Source: Siphonodentalium dalli
Taxonomy: Eukaryota; Mollusca; Scaphopoda; Gadilida; Siphonodentaliidae
DNA: 64,000 nt
Direction of reading: 5' to 3'
NCBI GenBank assembly: GCA_032622095.1
Contig: CP136063.1
Location: 27,840,987-27,904,986, forward strand
The position numbers and the translations under genes were made by a program. The notes beneath the pieces were generated by a model, which was given only the letters and a program-made list of their open reading frames with translations, searched no databases and was not told where the DNA came from. Positions 46,112 through 56,099 of the stretch are shown piece after piece. Position 1 is the first letter of the stretch. Every line of letters starts with the position of its first letter.

Positions 46112-47244
46112 AATTGGTTGTTATTTTGAGCCCGACGTCTGCATTGGTCTGTGGTGTGATTGGTTAATCTGCAGTATGTGCAGAAGAGGGGTCGTTGATG
46201 TGTTGTAGTATATCTTGCATCCATGGTTTGGATGCGGTTTGGATGGGAGACCCTTGGTTCAGAGTAGGGGTGATGGGAATTTGAAGGTTGGCGCCTGTGG
46301 GGGTGATCATTGATGCGGTGTCTGTCTTTGGATTGGCGGTGGGTGTAAGTGGATTGTGATGGTCCTCTTGGAATGTGCCGGTGGTTATTGTCGATATCCA
46401 TTGGTTGATGGGGTTGTAACTGGGGGAATTGGTTATAATCATTATGATGTTCACCGTAACGTAGGCGATAACGTTGCCGAAGGTTCATTTCGCGTAGGGC
46501 AATATCAGTAGCTCTATCAAGCGTTACGGGGTCGTCTTTGAGAAGCCTGAATTTGATACTAGAGTCGCGAATACCGTCGGAAAAAAATGCTACTAATTGG
46601 GATTGCACTGCTCTTGTGTTAATTTCATCAGTAAACGCGTGTTTAGCAAGGGTACGTATGCGTTCTGCAAACATGGCAATTGTTTCCGTATGTCTCTGCC
46701 TAATGGCTCGTAATGAGGAAAGGGCTTGAGGCGAATCAGTTATGGAACTGAATAATGAGCGTAACTGTGATTTAAGATCGGTCCAGGTGAACGTGAATTT
46801 TCCGTCTGTGTTATTTTCATTTATGAAGCGTTGAATAAATTCAGAAACTTGAGATTTGCATGTCTGAGCGGCAATTTTGATGATAGTCTCATCTTGTGCC
46901 GAAATCGTGCGGGAGTATTTTTCCACCGCATGGACCCATTGGGGAAAAGCGTCAGACTTGCCATCGAAGGGTTCAATAATGGAATTCATCCCCAACAGTG
47001 CTGTTATTGTTGTTTGTGTTTTTAAACTTTCGGTCTGGTCGCGGATAGAACTAGTGAAATGGCTAATTTCATGGGTAAGCCTTGACAATAACAGGTTTTG
47101 AGTACCTTTGCCCATTTCATTAGTAATGTCTGTGTGGGGGGATCTTGCGGTTGATCGGTCTGTTTCCCTGTTTGATTCAAGGTGATGCTGATAATTTTGG
47201 CTTGGATGAAAATAATCGCTGCTCTGTGGAGGTGGTGACTCCAT
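46099..47244 (-). CDS. gag: Gag polyprotein with CCHC knuckle
   Basis: Structural protein, 381 codons, intact. The central capsid-like region has FPQWVHAVEKYSRTISAQD, FTWTDLKSQLRSLFSSITDS and AIRQRHTETIAMFAERIR, typical of Ty3/gypsy capsid. Toward the C terminus it is His/Asn/Arg-rich and ends with a CX2CX4HX4C nucleic-acid-binding knuckle, CTYCRLTNHTTDQCRR. The last codons before the stop contain a canonical slippery heptamer. The N terminus is Ser/His-rich, with no hydrophobic signal. Confidence 0.9.
   Translation of the reverse strand: MESPPPQSSDYFHPSQNYQHHLESNRETDRSTARSPHTDITNEMGKGTQNLLLSRLTHEISHFTSSIRDQTESLKTQTTITALLGMNSIIEPFDGKSDAFPQWVHAVEKYSRTISAQDETIIKIAAQTCKSQVSEFIQRFINENNTDGKFTFTWTDLKSQLRSLFSSITDSPQALSSLRAIRQRHTETIAMFAERIRTLAKHAFTDEINTRAVQSQLVAFFSDGIRDSSIKFRLLKDDPVTLDRATDIALREMNLRQRYRLRYGEHHNDYNQFPQLQPHQPMDIDNNHRHIPRGPSQSTYTHRQSKDRHRINDHPHRRQPSNSHHPYSEPRVSHPNRIQTMDARYTTTHQRPLFCTYCRLTNHTTDQCRRRAQNNNQFLNI
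46105..46111 (-). promoter_or_regulatory. -1 ribosomal frameshift heptamer UUUAAAC
   Basis: In Gag's frame the codons are TTT TTA AAC ATA TAA, so U UUA AAC lies two codons before the stop. It fits the X XXY YYZ rule, and a -1 slip enters the open linker frame. A GC-poor region follows; I did not find an obvious strong stem, although a CCCCCACCC-containing segment about 40 bases downstream could pair. Confidence 0.8.
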
Positions 47245-47258
47245 TATGTTATTAAGGA

Positions 47259-47750
47259 TTAACGGTGTCTGTTTTGGGATCTATGGTATGGGTGCGAAAT
47301 ATGTTGAATTTTTTTCCATGTGCCATGGCGGTGTATTATGCGATTCAGGTGTATTTGACACGATTCAGGTGATTTATTAGGATGCTTTATGGGAATTGCC
47401 GCGACTATAGAGTTAACAATAAGTTTGGGATAATCCGTAAAATGAGCCGGAAATGTATGCCACTCGTTCCAAGAATCTAGTGTTTGTCCTGAGTAGTTAT
47501 TTGTAATCATACAACGCACGTATAAGCAGATTGTATCTTGCGTTATATCAATGCGAATGGGATTGCAATATTTAATGAGTTGTGGCGATAAATTTATTTG
47601 GTGGGGTAAAGCGTATCTACAGTAAGTTTTAAAATTAAGAACTGAATGTTGTTTGTGAGAGGTGGGTGGTATGGGCTGATCGTTTGAAGCATGTATTGTA
47701 GTGGGGTGGGTAAGTAGTGTGGGTGTAGTAGAATCAGGTGATGTGTCCAT
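47259..47750 (-). CDS. ORF0: unknown 163-codon protein upstream of gag
   Basis: An intact frame between leader and gag, ending 14 bases before the gag ATG. It starts MDTSPDSTTPTLLTHPTT (Ser/Thr/Pro-rich), then a more folded-looking part with FKTYCRYALPHQINLSPQLI, ICLYVRCMITNN and DSWNEWHTFPAHFTDYPKL, and a basic end. No domain recognised. It may be an accessory or a separated matrix-like part of Gag. Gag lies in the -1 register relative to it, but a stop precedes the gag ATG in that frame and no slippery heptamer is evident, so reinitiation or a separate mRNA is more likely. Confidence 0.55.
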   Translation of the reverse strand: MDTSPDSTTPTLLTHPTTIHASNDQPIPPTSHKQHSVLNFKTYCRYALPHQINLSPQLIKYCNPIRIDITQDTICLYVRCMITNNYSGQTLDSWNEWHTFPAHFTDYPKLIVNSIVAAIPIKHPNKSPESCQIHLNRIIHRHGTWKKIQHISHPYHRSQNRHR

Positions 47751-48060
47751 AACCCACGTGAAAAAAAAGGTAAAAGAATGCTAAAAATAGGGGGTGTGCA
47801 ATTTGACAGCAAATGGGAAAGAAAAGATGGTCACTCACCAATTTCCAAGAAGAATAATGTGCACAAGTCTGTGATGATGAATGATGTACAGAATGTTCTT
47901 GTCGTGTTTATTGGAAGTCGAAGGATGTCCAAACCGGATGTTAATGTTTATGTGGATCTGAATCTGGTCTGCAAGAGGCGTGAGTAGTAATGTTTTTAGC
48001 TGGATACACGATGTGAGCTGGTTGTATAAGAACAAAAGGTTGATTCGTCTATATCTGTAT

Positions 48061-48234
48061 GCGGTCCTGTGTGTCCGAAGGGTTGGTGTGCGGTCCTGTG
48101 TGTCCGAAGGGTTGGTATGCGGTCTTGTGTGTCCGAAGGGTTGGTGTGCGGTCCTGGGTGTCCGAAGGGTTGGTATGCGGTCTTGTGTGTCCGAAGGGTT
48201 GGTATGCGGTCCTGTGTGTCCGATTGGTTGAGCT
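48061..48234. repeat. Six 29 bp tandem repeats in the retroelement leader
   Basis: Unit GCGGTC(C/T)TG(T/G)GTGTCCGAAG followed by GGTTGGT(G/A)T, repeated six times; the last unit is diverged (CCGATTGGTTGAGCT). It lies between the primer-binding site and ORF0 in the presumed 5' untranslated region. The array may be a regulatory or insulator-like block, as repeats in gypsy leaders can be; that role is only inferred. Confidence 0.9.
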
Positions 48235-48388
48235 ATGGTTGACCGGTGCAGTGGTCTAGTGTGTGAGGCTGTCTATCCGTGGCTGGAGTGTAAGGCTGTA
48301 TCCCTGTGGTTGAGTAGCGGTTTGAGAATGTTTCTGCTCTGTAGTAATCGTCTAGTGGCCGAGACTTCAAGTTGTGTGGTGCGACGTA

Positions 48389-48406
48389 GAACTGTTCAAG
48401 GCACCA
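48389..48406 (-). promoter_or_regulatory. Candidate tRNA primer-binding site
   Basis: Nine bases inside the 5' LTR, the minus strand reads TGGTGCCTTGAACAGTTC, beginning TGG as required to pair with a tRNA 3' CCA. I could not name the tRNA. Confidence 0.5.
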
Positions 48407-48415
48407 TTAATACTA

Positions 48416-48864
48416 TGTGAGCTAATGAACACATAGATATAGTAGGTACAAGTCTTTATTACGTAGTGAACAATATATGCAGTGTGTACAAATAGAATGG
48501 TCGCCGCGAAATGATGTCCCCGAATGGGTGATGCCTGGTGTGCGTGATGCCTGGATATAACCTCTAGATGAGATGAGTCTAGTGAAAGCATGATGTGATG
48601 GGATGTGGTTGTTTGTTATATACTATTTGGGATGCATATTAGATGAGGCGTTTGGCAATACACATCGGGATTGGTTCCTCCGTTATGGTCATCTCTCTTG
48701 ACCATATTTGGGAGCCATCTTCATTGTGTTTATATCTTCGCTGGTGATAAGACGTGTGAGGTTTCGAGAACCGAACACGAATATCTGAGTTTGGGGTTTT
48801 ATATATTGGGACATTCGTATAGTTTAAATCAAGTTGTGAGATTATAATGGGTAGTTATCTCACA
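48416..48864 (-). repeat. 5' LTR of the retroelement
   Basis: 449 bases, about 99% identical to 34533-34981, followed by GTTA (48865-48868), the right copy of the target duplication. Confidence 0.95.
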
Positions 48865-49715
48865 GTTATCCCACCCTATATATACGAGCGAAGGTAACCA
48901 TGCTCCTTGTACATCCATCTTTTCGATTTTATGTTTAATTTTAAATTAAATTTGAATAAATTAAAAATTAAAAAAACGAGATATCCTTTAAATTTTTGTT
49001 AAATAATATCACCTGGTTATAACAGTGTCGACACTCCATACGTGAGCACACTCAATTCTATCAGATTGATGAATTCTTAGTGTAAAACACAGAACATTCA
49101 CATCAAGTCTACCCGGGGGTTTCAAACCGCACCTACGTTTTGCTGTGTTTAGCGGTAGAATAAAAGCGCACATGACGCCGGTTCGAATCGCTATGTAATG
49201 GTGATACACCCCACGACATATATATGTCGACAGCCCGCAGTTTGTTCGTTTTGGACAAACGTGACACTTGTCCGAAAATAAGACGTAAAACTCAGAATAT
49301 AGTCGGGATTCTGTTGCAAACTATATTGGACTGAATATCTCCAAATTCACGTCCTTGGCCATATATAAACGGCAATCGTGTCATCCCACCCTGTATATTC
49401 GAGCGAAGGTAACCATGCTCCTTGTACATCCATCTTTTAGATTTTATGTTTAATTTTAAATTAAATTTGAATAAATTTAAAATTAAAAAAACGAGATATC
49501 CTTTAAAATTTTGTTAAATAATATCACCTGGTTATAACAGTGTCGACACTCCATACGTGAGCACACTCAATTCTATCAGATTGATGAATTCTTAGTGTAA
49601 AACACAGAACATTCACATCAAGTCTACCCGGGGGTTTCAAACCGCACCTACGTTTTGCTGTGTTTATCGGTAGAATAAAAGCGCACATGACGCCGGTTCG
49701 AATCGCTATGTAATG
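48865..49715. repeat. ~515 bp tandem repeat: unit A and first part of unit B
   Basis: GT(T/C)ATCCCACCCT.TATAT starts at 48865 and 49380. Unit landmarks in order: CGAGCGAAGGTAACCATGCTC, an AT-rich TTTAATTTTAAATTAAATTT block, CACCTGGTTATAACAGTGTC, CTACCCGGGGGTTTCAAACC, GCCGGTTCGAATCGC, GACATATATATGTCGAC, a TTTTGGACAA...TTGTCC hairpin, and CTCCAAATTCACGTCC. Unit B is interrupted at 49716 by a transposon. Each unit holds a tRNA-like pair of boxes (TTAGCGGTAGAAT and GGTTCGAATC), but the spacing is short. Confidence 0.9.
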
Positions 49716-52001
49716 TAGTCCAGTGCATTTATGGTTTCACCTCAAAATAATTGCAACATAAAGTTTCTCAATGGGAATAAGTACTTTAACCCATCACAAA
49801 TAATATACTAAAAATCAACAAGAATCAAGAAATGCGAAATTGATGAATTTTGTGAATAAATTTGTCAAAATTTGGTAAAATACTCATTTTATAGCTTTTT
49901 AAGGATGTCTATAAAAAACTTCCTTTCACACATCCTTCCATTTATATATCCATTTTGTAGAGTGCACAACCCTGATTACAGAACAGAAAACCTTTCCTAG
50001 ATACGTTCAGTATTTTTTGAGTTATGTGCCTCCAAAATTTGGAGTTTGTCTAATTTCGGAGGCTCAATTTCTCAAAATTAGTTATAATCCATTTTTTATG
50101 GTCTTGTATTTTAAAAAATAAAGAAAAAATGAAGGGATTCCTTGTTGTTTTAGTCATTTCCTGTCTAGGTTGTGCACAAAATATGATTTCTTTATGCATC
50201 TATGATTGAGAGGACAAAAATATTCTTAAACAAAATGTGTGTTCCACCATTGTATGGACAGCCAAATTTGCCTCTGGTCCAGAACCGGCGTGATGAAATA
50301 GCATATTTGATGTCATACAAATCAATAATTATATATCCATATTCCCTGTCATTCTCACAATCACTTAAGTATACATCGTTAAACACATTGTAAAGGAATT
50401 TCCCAAATCATGGTGTAGAAAATCAAATTATGGCCCTATTAATCTATAGAATTGACTCATCTAAAAATGCCATTTTGGGGAGTTTTTTCTTCATTTTTAA
50501 AGGTTTTTGTTTATAAATTGTAAAAAAAATGTATGTTTAATGTGCAAAATCATTTGAACTCTCCTCCTGAAACACTTTAGTGTTGAATTAAATGCCTTAT
50601 GTTGGATATGTCAATGAATGTCACTGAATTTCACTAATTTTTCTGGAAACTGATGCCAAATTTGAATATCTGAAAAATGGGGTAGGGAAAACCATATTGA
50701 CAAAATCTAGAAAATATGGACCTTGATGCATAAAACTTTAACATCACCAGCTCATACAAACCTTATTCTTTCATACAGAGTAAACTGCTTCCTGTTTTGG
50801 TGTTCATATTTAGAGCTACGATCCTTTTTGTTGTAACTCAATGGCGAATCATTATTTCGGGCTGGTTCTATATAACATGCTGATAAAAGTTCTAAATAAA
50901 CATCTAATAAGTACTAAACTGTTTACCATGCAAGAATAATCTGCACAAACTGGATAACAACCCGTTGTCTCCAATGACTAGAATATGGTGACAAGATCAT
51001 AGCCTTTGTGATTTCACCTACCCCATTATCAACATTCAAATTTGGAGTCAGTTTCTTGAAAAATATGTGAAATCCAGTGACTGTTGATTGGCATAACCAA
51101 TGTAATCATATTTTTCCCAACACTAAGTGTTTTAGGATGAACGTTCAAATGATTTTACACATTAAACACTAATTGTATTCATTGTTGTTTACTATTTATG
51201 CAGAACAAAAACTTTAAAATGGACAAAAACACCACAAAACAGTCCAAAATGGCATTTTTGGAAAAGAGTCAATACAAACGATTCATAGGGCCATAAGTTG
51301 ATTATGGCACATATGTGTTTAGCAATTCCAGCACAGTGTATTTAACCTAGTATACGTAAGAGGTTATGAGAAATACAGGGCATATGGATATCAATTTATT
51401 GAGTTGTATGACCTCAAATATGGTATTTCATCACACCAGTTCTGTGTCACAAGGCAAATTTGGCTAAGTCCATACAATGGAACACACATTTTGTTTAAGA
51501 ATATTTTTGTCTTCTAGATCATAGATGCATAAAGAAATCATTTTTTTGTGCACAATATAGTGATGCAACTAATACAACAGTAAGATATCCCTTCATTGTT
51601 CTCTAGTTTTTAAAATACTAGACCCTAAAATATGGATTTTAGCTAATTCTTCAGAAATTGAGGCTCTGAAATTAGACAAACTCCCAATTTTGGAGGCACA
51701 TAACTCGAAAAATTCTCAACGTATCTGGAAAATGTTTTCTGTTCTGTAATCAGGATTGTGTACTCAACAAAATGGATATATAAATGGAAGCACATGTGAA
51801 AAGAAGTTTTTTATAAACATCCTTGAAAAGCTATAATTTTTTTTATTCATTTCACAAAATTGATCAATTTCGCCTTTCTTGATCCTTTTTGATTTTTAGT
51901 ATGTTGTTTATAATTGGTTAATAGACTTATTCCTACTAAGAAACATTGTGTTGCAATCAGTTTGAGGTTTGGCACTTTATTCTCATAAATGCAATGGACT
52001 A
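49716..52001. repeat. Foldback with ~1 kb arms inside the 3.4 kb element
   Basis: Left arm about 49716-50725, right arm about 50960-52001, spacer about 235 bases. Paired landmarks include TTTATATATCCATTTTGT, CATTTTG..GA.T.TTTT, TTCTTAAACAAAATGTGTGT (with its reverse complement near 51480-51500) and GATTACAGAACAGAAAA. The right arm ends with another copy of the terminal repeat, so three copies of the terminus are present. Arms differ by scattered substitutions, so the inversion is old. Confidence 0.9.
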
Positions 52002-52409
52002 ATAGGGAAAGATGTTATGAGTTATGTATTCAAGCGAACATCCCAAGCAATAATAATGAGTGATCTGTCTCTCATGATCGACAACGACGTTGTACACATC
52101 GACCCACAACTCTTGTTTCAGAGGCTTATCACTGTTGCCAAAGCGCCGATCAGAGGTGATGTAACCTGCTGTGTCAGACTTTTAGGTAGCAAAGGATTTC
52201 ATTTACATACACTATCACCAGGTGCAGTGTTGGAAGCGCTTAATTTGGAACCAACTGATTGTGGCTGGCAGGTTAAGGATGGGCGGCTTAATCCTATCAA
52301 ACGTGGGGAACCACCAGCTCCAAAAGAACCACTAAACATCATTCGTTGTAAATGTAAAACGGACTGCAAAAGCAATAGGTTCACATGCCTTATCAGAAAA
52401 TCAGAATGA
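51999..52409 (+). pseudogene. Transposon-encoded Cys-rich tail protein, fragment
   Basis: The frame reads out of the internal terminal repeat; the part after it runs GLIGKDVMSYVFKRTSQAI ... PIRGDVTCCVRLLGSKGFH, SPGAVLEALNLEPTDCGWQ, then LNIIRCKCKTDCKSNRFTC before stopping. The C-K-C-K-x-x-C-K-S-N-R-x-T-C pattern with GW upstream resembles Cys-rich C-terminal parts of unnamed proteins that are abundant in invertebrate genomes and probably transposon-derived. I cannot name a reaction. The tail looks cut short, since such proteins usually carry more Cys after this point. The 5' part of the gene is missing, replaced by the foldback. Confidence 0.45.
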
Positions 52410-53139
52410 TCCATCCAGACTTATTATTTTTTCAAAATTCTATATTTTTTTAATGAATTTCTATATTTTTTCTCTTTTTTCACTATTTTGCCACAAGATA
52501 TGGACAACTTAGTGTCATTGATACCACAACCTGGCCCAAAATTGATGGAAAATCCCATATATAACTGACTGACAACAGTCCAAGTCCAACTATGGCAATT
52601 TTCTAATGCATAAACATGTAATGTGAAATTCCATTTTTCTCTGATTTCTTGCCATTTTTACATCTTTTCACCCTAAAATAATTTGGTTATTTTGATTATT
52701 TGCTTGTAGTAACAACATGACAAAAACACACAATTGTGGATATAACTGCATCAAGAGTTATTGTATACTTCCATTTTTCACTGAATTTTGGCAAATTTTT
52801 CAACTTTTTGACTCAAATTTCGAATATTTAATCAATATTTATAGAATAAAATGATACAAAATCTTGGATACAACTGTACCACAGTTTATCATTGTGAAAA
52901 TATAACAATTGTATGTTTACATCAAGAGTTATTAACAAAAAATGTTAATCTCCATTTTTCACCAATGTTTCATCATTTTCGCCACTTTTTGTCTCAAAAA
53001 GGCCATTTCGCATGTTCAGATTTTTGTTGATTTTTAGCTGAGTATACTCTATGATATTCCCAACCAAAATAAAACAAAATCTTTTATGTTGCAATTATTT
53101 TGAGGTTCAGTCCTATTTTCTCATAAATGCACTGGACTA
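52410..53139. other. AT-rich 3' part of the 3.4 kb element
   Basis: No gene. Contains loose repeats of (C/T)CCATTTTTCAC.GAATTT-like phrases (about 52630, 52770, 52950), ending in the right terminal repeat. Confidence 0.5.
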
Positions 53140-53142
53140 ATG

Positions 53143-54250
53143 GTGATACACCCCGCGACATATATATGTCGACAACACGCCGTTTGTTCGTTTTGGACAA
53201 ACGTGACACTTGTCCGAAAATAAGACGTAAAACTCAGAATATAGTCGCGATTCTGTTGCAAACTATATTGGACTGAATATCTCCAAATTCACGTCCTTGG
53301 CCATATATAAACGGCAATCGTGTTATCCCACCCTGTATATACGAGCGAAGGTAACCATGCTCCTTGTACATCCATCTTTTAGATTTTATGTTTAATTTTA
53401 AATTAAATTTGAATAAATTTAAAATTAAAAAAACGAGATATCCTTTAAATATTTGTTAAATAATATCACCTGGTTATAACAGTGTCGACACTCCATACGT
53501 GAGCACACTCAATTCGATCAAATGTGATGAATTCTTAGTGTAAAACAGAGAACACTGATTCAGGCCGAAAGTCCGTCTGTCGATGAATCCGGAGGTTTTA
53601 AATCGCACCTAGTATGATTTGCTGAGTTTTTTCAGTTGACGTGAAGCCCAAAATGATGCCATATCGAATGCCGTTGTCACAGTGAAGTACCCCAGGACCT
53701 ATACATGTCGACAGAACACGCCAGCGGCTAATGTAGGAGCGCTGTTCTCGTTAAAATGATGGCGTAAAACGTATTGTAGAATGTTTTTACTGACAAAAAA
53801 TCTGAATGTTTAAACCAACGCGGCACCTAGGAATTGTTTCGTTTCTCCGTGTCGGTGGAATATGATCCACATAATCACCTAATAAAGGTATCATGATGTT
53901 ACCTGCAATATAAATATTTTCCGCCAAACTCAAGGCTTATCATCCTTTATGTATGTTTCTAAAATGAGAATAATCGGCTTTATTTAATTAATTTACATTT
54001 TTTAAATTCTTACTACGACCATGTTAAAAGAAATTCAGAAACATGTTTAATTTGGCAATGTATGCTTACATTTGGTAAATAGGTTCAAATAGCACGTTAA
54101 TACATCCTTGTGATAAACTAATTAGTGATGTAACACACATTCTATCAGCCGATAATTACCCGGGGGTATCAAACCGCACTGCCGTGTACAATTAGCTGGT
54201 TTGGACTGGGCCTGCTTTGCAGAGGCGCCGACCGCGTCATGATCAACAAC
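53143..54250. repeat. ~515 bp tandem repeat: rest of unit B, unit C and degenerate units
   Basis: The unit B remainder resumes GGTGATACACCCCGCGACAT and runs to 53321. Unit C starts GTTATCCCACCCTGTATATAC at 53322 and diverges after about 53530. Later fragments (ATACATGTCGACAGAACACG near 53700; TACCCGGGGGTATCAAACC near 54160) are older copies of the same landmarks. The array therefore decays rightwards. Confidence 0.8.
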
Positions 54251-54299
54251 CGTTGTGTTAGTTAAGCCATTTTGGCAAGTAATCGTGCGTTCTTAGAAA

Positions 54300-54880
54300 T
54301 TTTACAATTCCCACCTATTTACCGGCCACCATATTGGCAGCCCTCTTGTGTTATTAGGCCAGTTTTTAAACCAAGACGGAACGAAATTACCGTATACTCT
54401 AATTATCCCCACCCTTAAACCATTATTTTCATTTTTGCATCCCGGAAGAAAAAAAATGCATTTTTAGATTATCTTTTTGGAGAAAAAATCTAAAATTTGT
54501 TAAAAAATTGAGTCAGAATGTACATTATGCAATATTGTTACTTTAATGCTCGGCTGTGTCGATCGAAACATATATATTAGACAATACCTTAGCAGTCCAT
54601 CAATAGCCGTTGTGTTAATTTCGCAATTTGGCACATAATCGTGCGTTCTGTGTGCCTTACACCACAGTCTGCCGCCTCTCAGCTTTAGGGTGGAGGGTTG
54701 ATTTTTCTGCCTTTGATAAAAAATAATGTAACCAAAATCGATAAGAGATATAATTATAACATAGCTAATTGGCAGTAGTTGTCTCTATTATAAACTAATT
54801 GGGCATAACCATCTTACTTCTGATTTTATAAGAAACGAAAGACAATGCTTTGAGTGAAACGTCATATTTTTCTCAGCCTA
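54300..54880. repeat. Dispersed repeat, inverted relative to 28.7-29.5 kb
   Basis: Reverse complement of this segment matches the 28690-28890 and 29000-29465 sequences (TTGATTTTTCTGCC, AAGATGGT/ACCATCTTAC and a GGGTGG.GATAATTAGAGTATAC-like part) and shares CATATACCGGC / TTTACCGGCC and TTATCCCCACCC-type phrases with 31560-31720. No coding capacity. Confidence 0.5.
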
Positions 54881-55534
54881 AAAATTATTTTACGTCACAT
54901 GACGTCATAACTGTTATTCCGAGATTCAATGGTTACATGTATTATCTTAATGTTGTTATGGCCCCATTCACTGGTATCAAAATTGGACGAATATCTCATC
55001 TCAAATGGTGTGAATATACTCTGTCAAATATGTCGGCTTTATTGAAAACATTACCGAGTTTAAATAAAACCACGCGGTGCGAAAAAAGTACGCCTATCTG
55101 ACAAAGCCAACATACGGATTCCGAAAGTTAAGTGTTCATGCTAACCAAAAATGTAGGTCTCATAAATTCCCTCTCCAGGCGACACCTATGTCCATATTTT
55201 CCTAGACTATTTATATCTTTGTGGTGGACTTTAAATCTACTTTCAAAATTTATTAAAAACAGTATAACTCAGCATGCGTATTACATTTGCAAGTCGTTTA
55301 AAATGCTATGTGTTTTGTCGCATTGTTGCAAATGCTTATCAAAGAATTACTCCAACTAGAAAAATTAAAATATTTCACCTATCCTTGTTTATAAAGGGCT
55401 ACAAATTTACACTTGGAAGACGTTTCAAAAATCCGACGTGTTTTTTGTTTTGGTCTCAAAGTTACCAATGCTTATCATTGAATAACTCCCAACTAGAAAA
55501 ATGAAACTATTTTTTTAGAAAAGAGATAACTGAA
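54881..55534. other. Intergenic
   Basis: No gene recognised. CAACTAGAAAAAT.AAA recurs twice about 140 bases apart near 55355 and 55490. Confidence 0.4.
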
Positions 55535-56070
55535 TCCGGATTGTACTCGATTGTTAATCCCGGACTGGATCACTTGTCTTGTTACTCTCTCTCTACTCTC
55601 TCTCTCTCTCTCTCTCTCACCAGCTATCTATATATTTATCTCGTGCGTTAGTTAGCCCCTGATCATTCGAAAGGCGGCGCGTTTGCATATATACATGTCG
55701 TCTTGATTCACGTCCTGAACGCAAATCCGGATTATTCTCAATTGATGATCTTGGATTCTGGTATTGTAATGTCAAGGTACTTATTGTTGAAACATAGCAT
55801 ATTGGGGGTGTGTTCGTTGGTCTCTCTCTCTCCATCCTCTTTCTCGCCTCCTCTGTCTCTCACTCAATCTGTCCGTCTGTCTCCCATGTCCCCTAGCTCG
55901 CTCGTTATTACACGAGTCTCTATACATGGTTTAAATCCTGGAATCGTATCCGGGTTATTCTCGATTGGTAATCTTTTATTCTGATCATATAATGTCAAGG
56001 TACTTATTGTTGAATCATAGCATACAACATATGTCCCCTCTATATATCTCCCTCGTTCTGTCATTAGTCC
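55535..56070. repeat. ~200-220 bp tandem repeat with CT microsatellite
   Basis: ATCCGG.TT.T.CTC.ATTG.T.ATC starts near 55535, 55725 and 55943. The second and third units share AATGTCAAGGTACTTATTGTTGAA. The first unit carries a (CT)n run at 55586-55618, and the later units CT-rich stretches. Frames on either strand are low-complexity. Confidence 0.7.
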
Positions 56071-56099
56071 ATGTTAGCTGATAGTGCAGATGTACATAC

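Larger units (their letters stand above)
34533..48864 (-). mobile_element. Env-containing Ty3/gypsy LTR retrotransposon (errantivirus-like), 14.3 kb
   Basis: Two 449 bp LTRs beginning TGTGAG and ending CTCACA bound the element; GTTA flanks it on both sides. On the minus strand the order is 5' LTR, primer-binding site, leader with six 29 bp repeats, ORF0, gag, a linker frame, protease-RT-RNase H-integrase, a repeat-rich spacer, env, polypurine tract and 3' LTR. LTRs differ at about five sites, so the insertion is recent. Gypsy elements with env are usually 7-8 kb; the extra length lies in the leader and in the 3.1 kb pol-env spacer. Three homopolymer indels break pol and env. Adjacent repeat units at 49380 and 53322 show the empty target. 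Confidence 0.95.
49716..53139. mobile_element. 3.4 kb DNA transposon with giant internal foldback
   Basis: Left end TAGTCCAGTGCATTTATG and right end (reverse complement) TAGTCCAGTGCATTTATG are identical over 18 bases. Pairing resumes at CTCAAAATAATTGCAACATAAA. ATG flanks both ends (49713-49715 and 53140-53142), and the uninterrupted repeat at 49190-49205 has a single ATG there, proving a 3 bp target duplication. From 49716 to 52001 the sequence is itself a foldback with ~1 kb arms. The rest carries a coding remnant (51999-52409) and AT-rich tail. A 3 bp duplication would fit Academ or similar superfamilies; this is only a suggestion. Confidence 0.85.

Noticed and set aside
46164-46454. 96-codon frame opposite in phase to gag
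   Set aside because: It is a shadow inside the intact gag frame.
47259-47750. ORF0 as frameshift-fused first part of gag
   Set aside because: A stop precedes the gag ATG in the gag frame and the overlap lacks a slippery heptamer.
49160-49200. Functional tRNA gene in the 515 bp unit
   Set aside because: Only box-like words are present; spacing is too short and no cloverleaf can be drawn.
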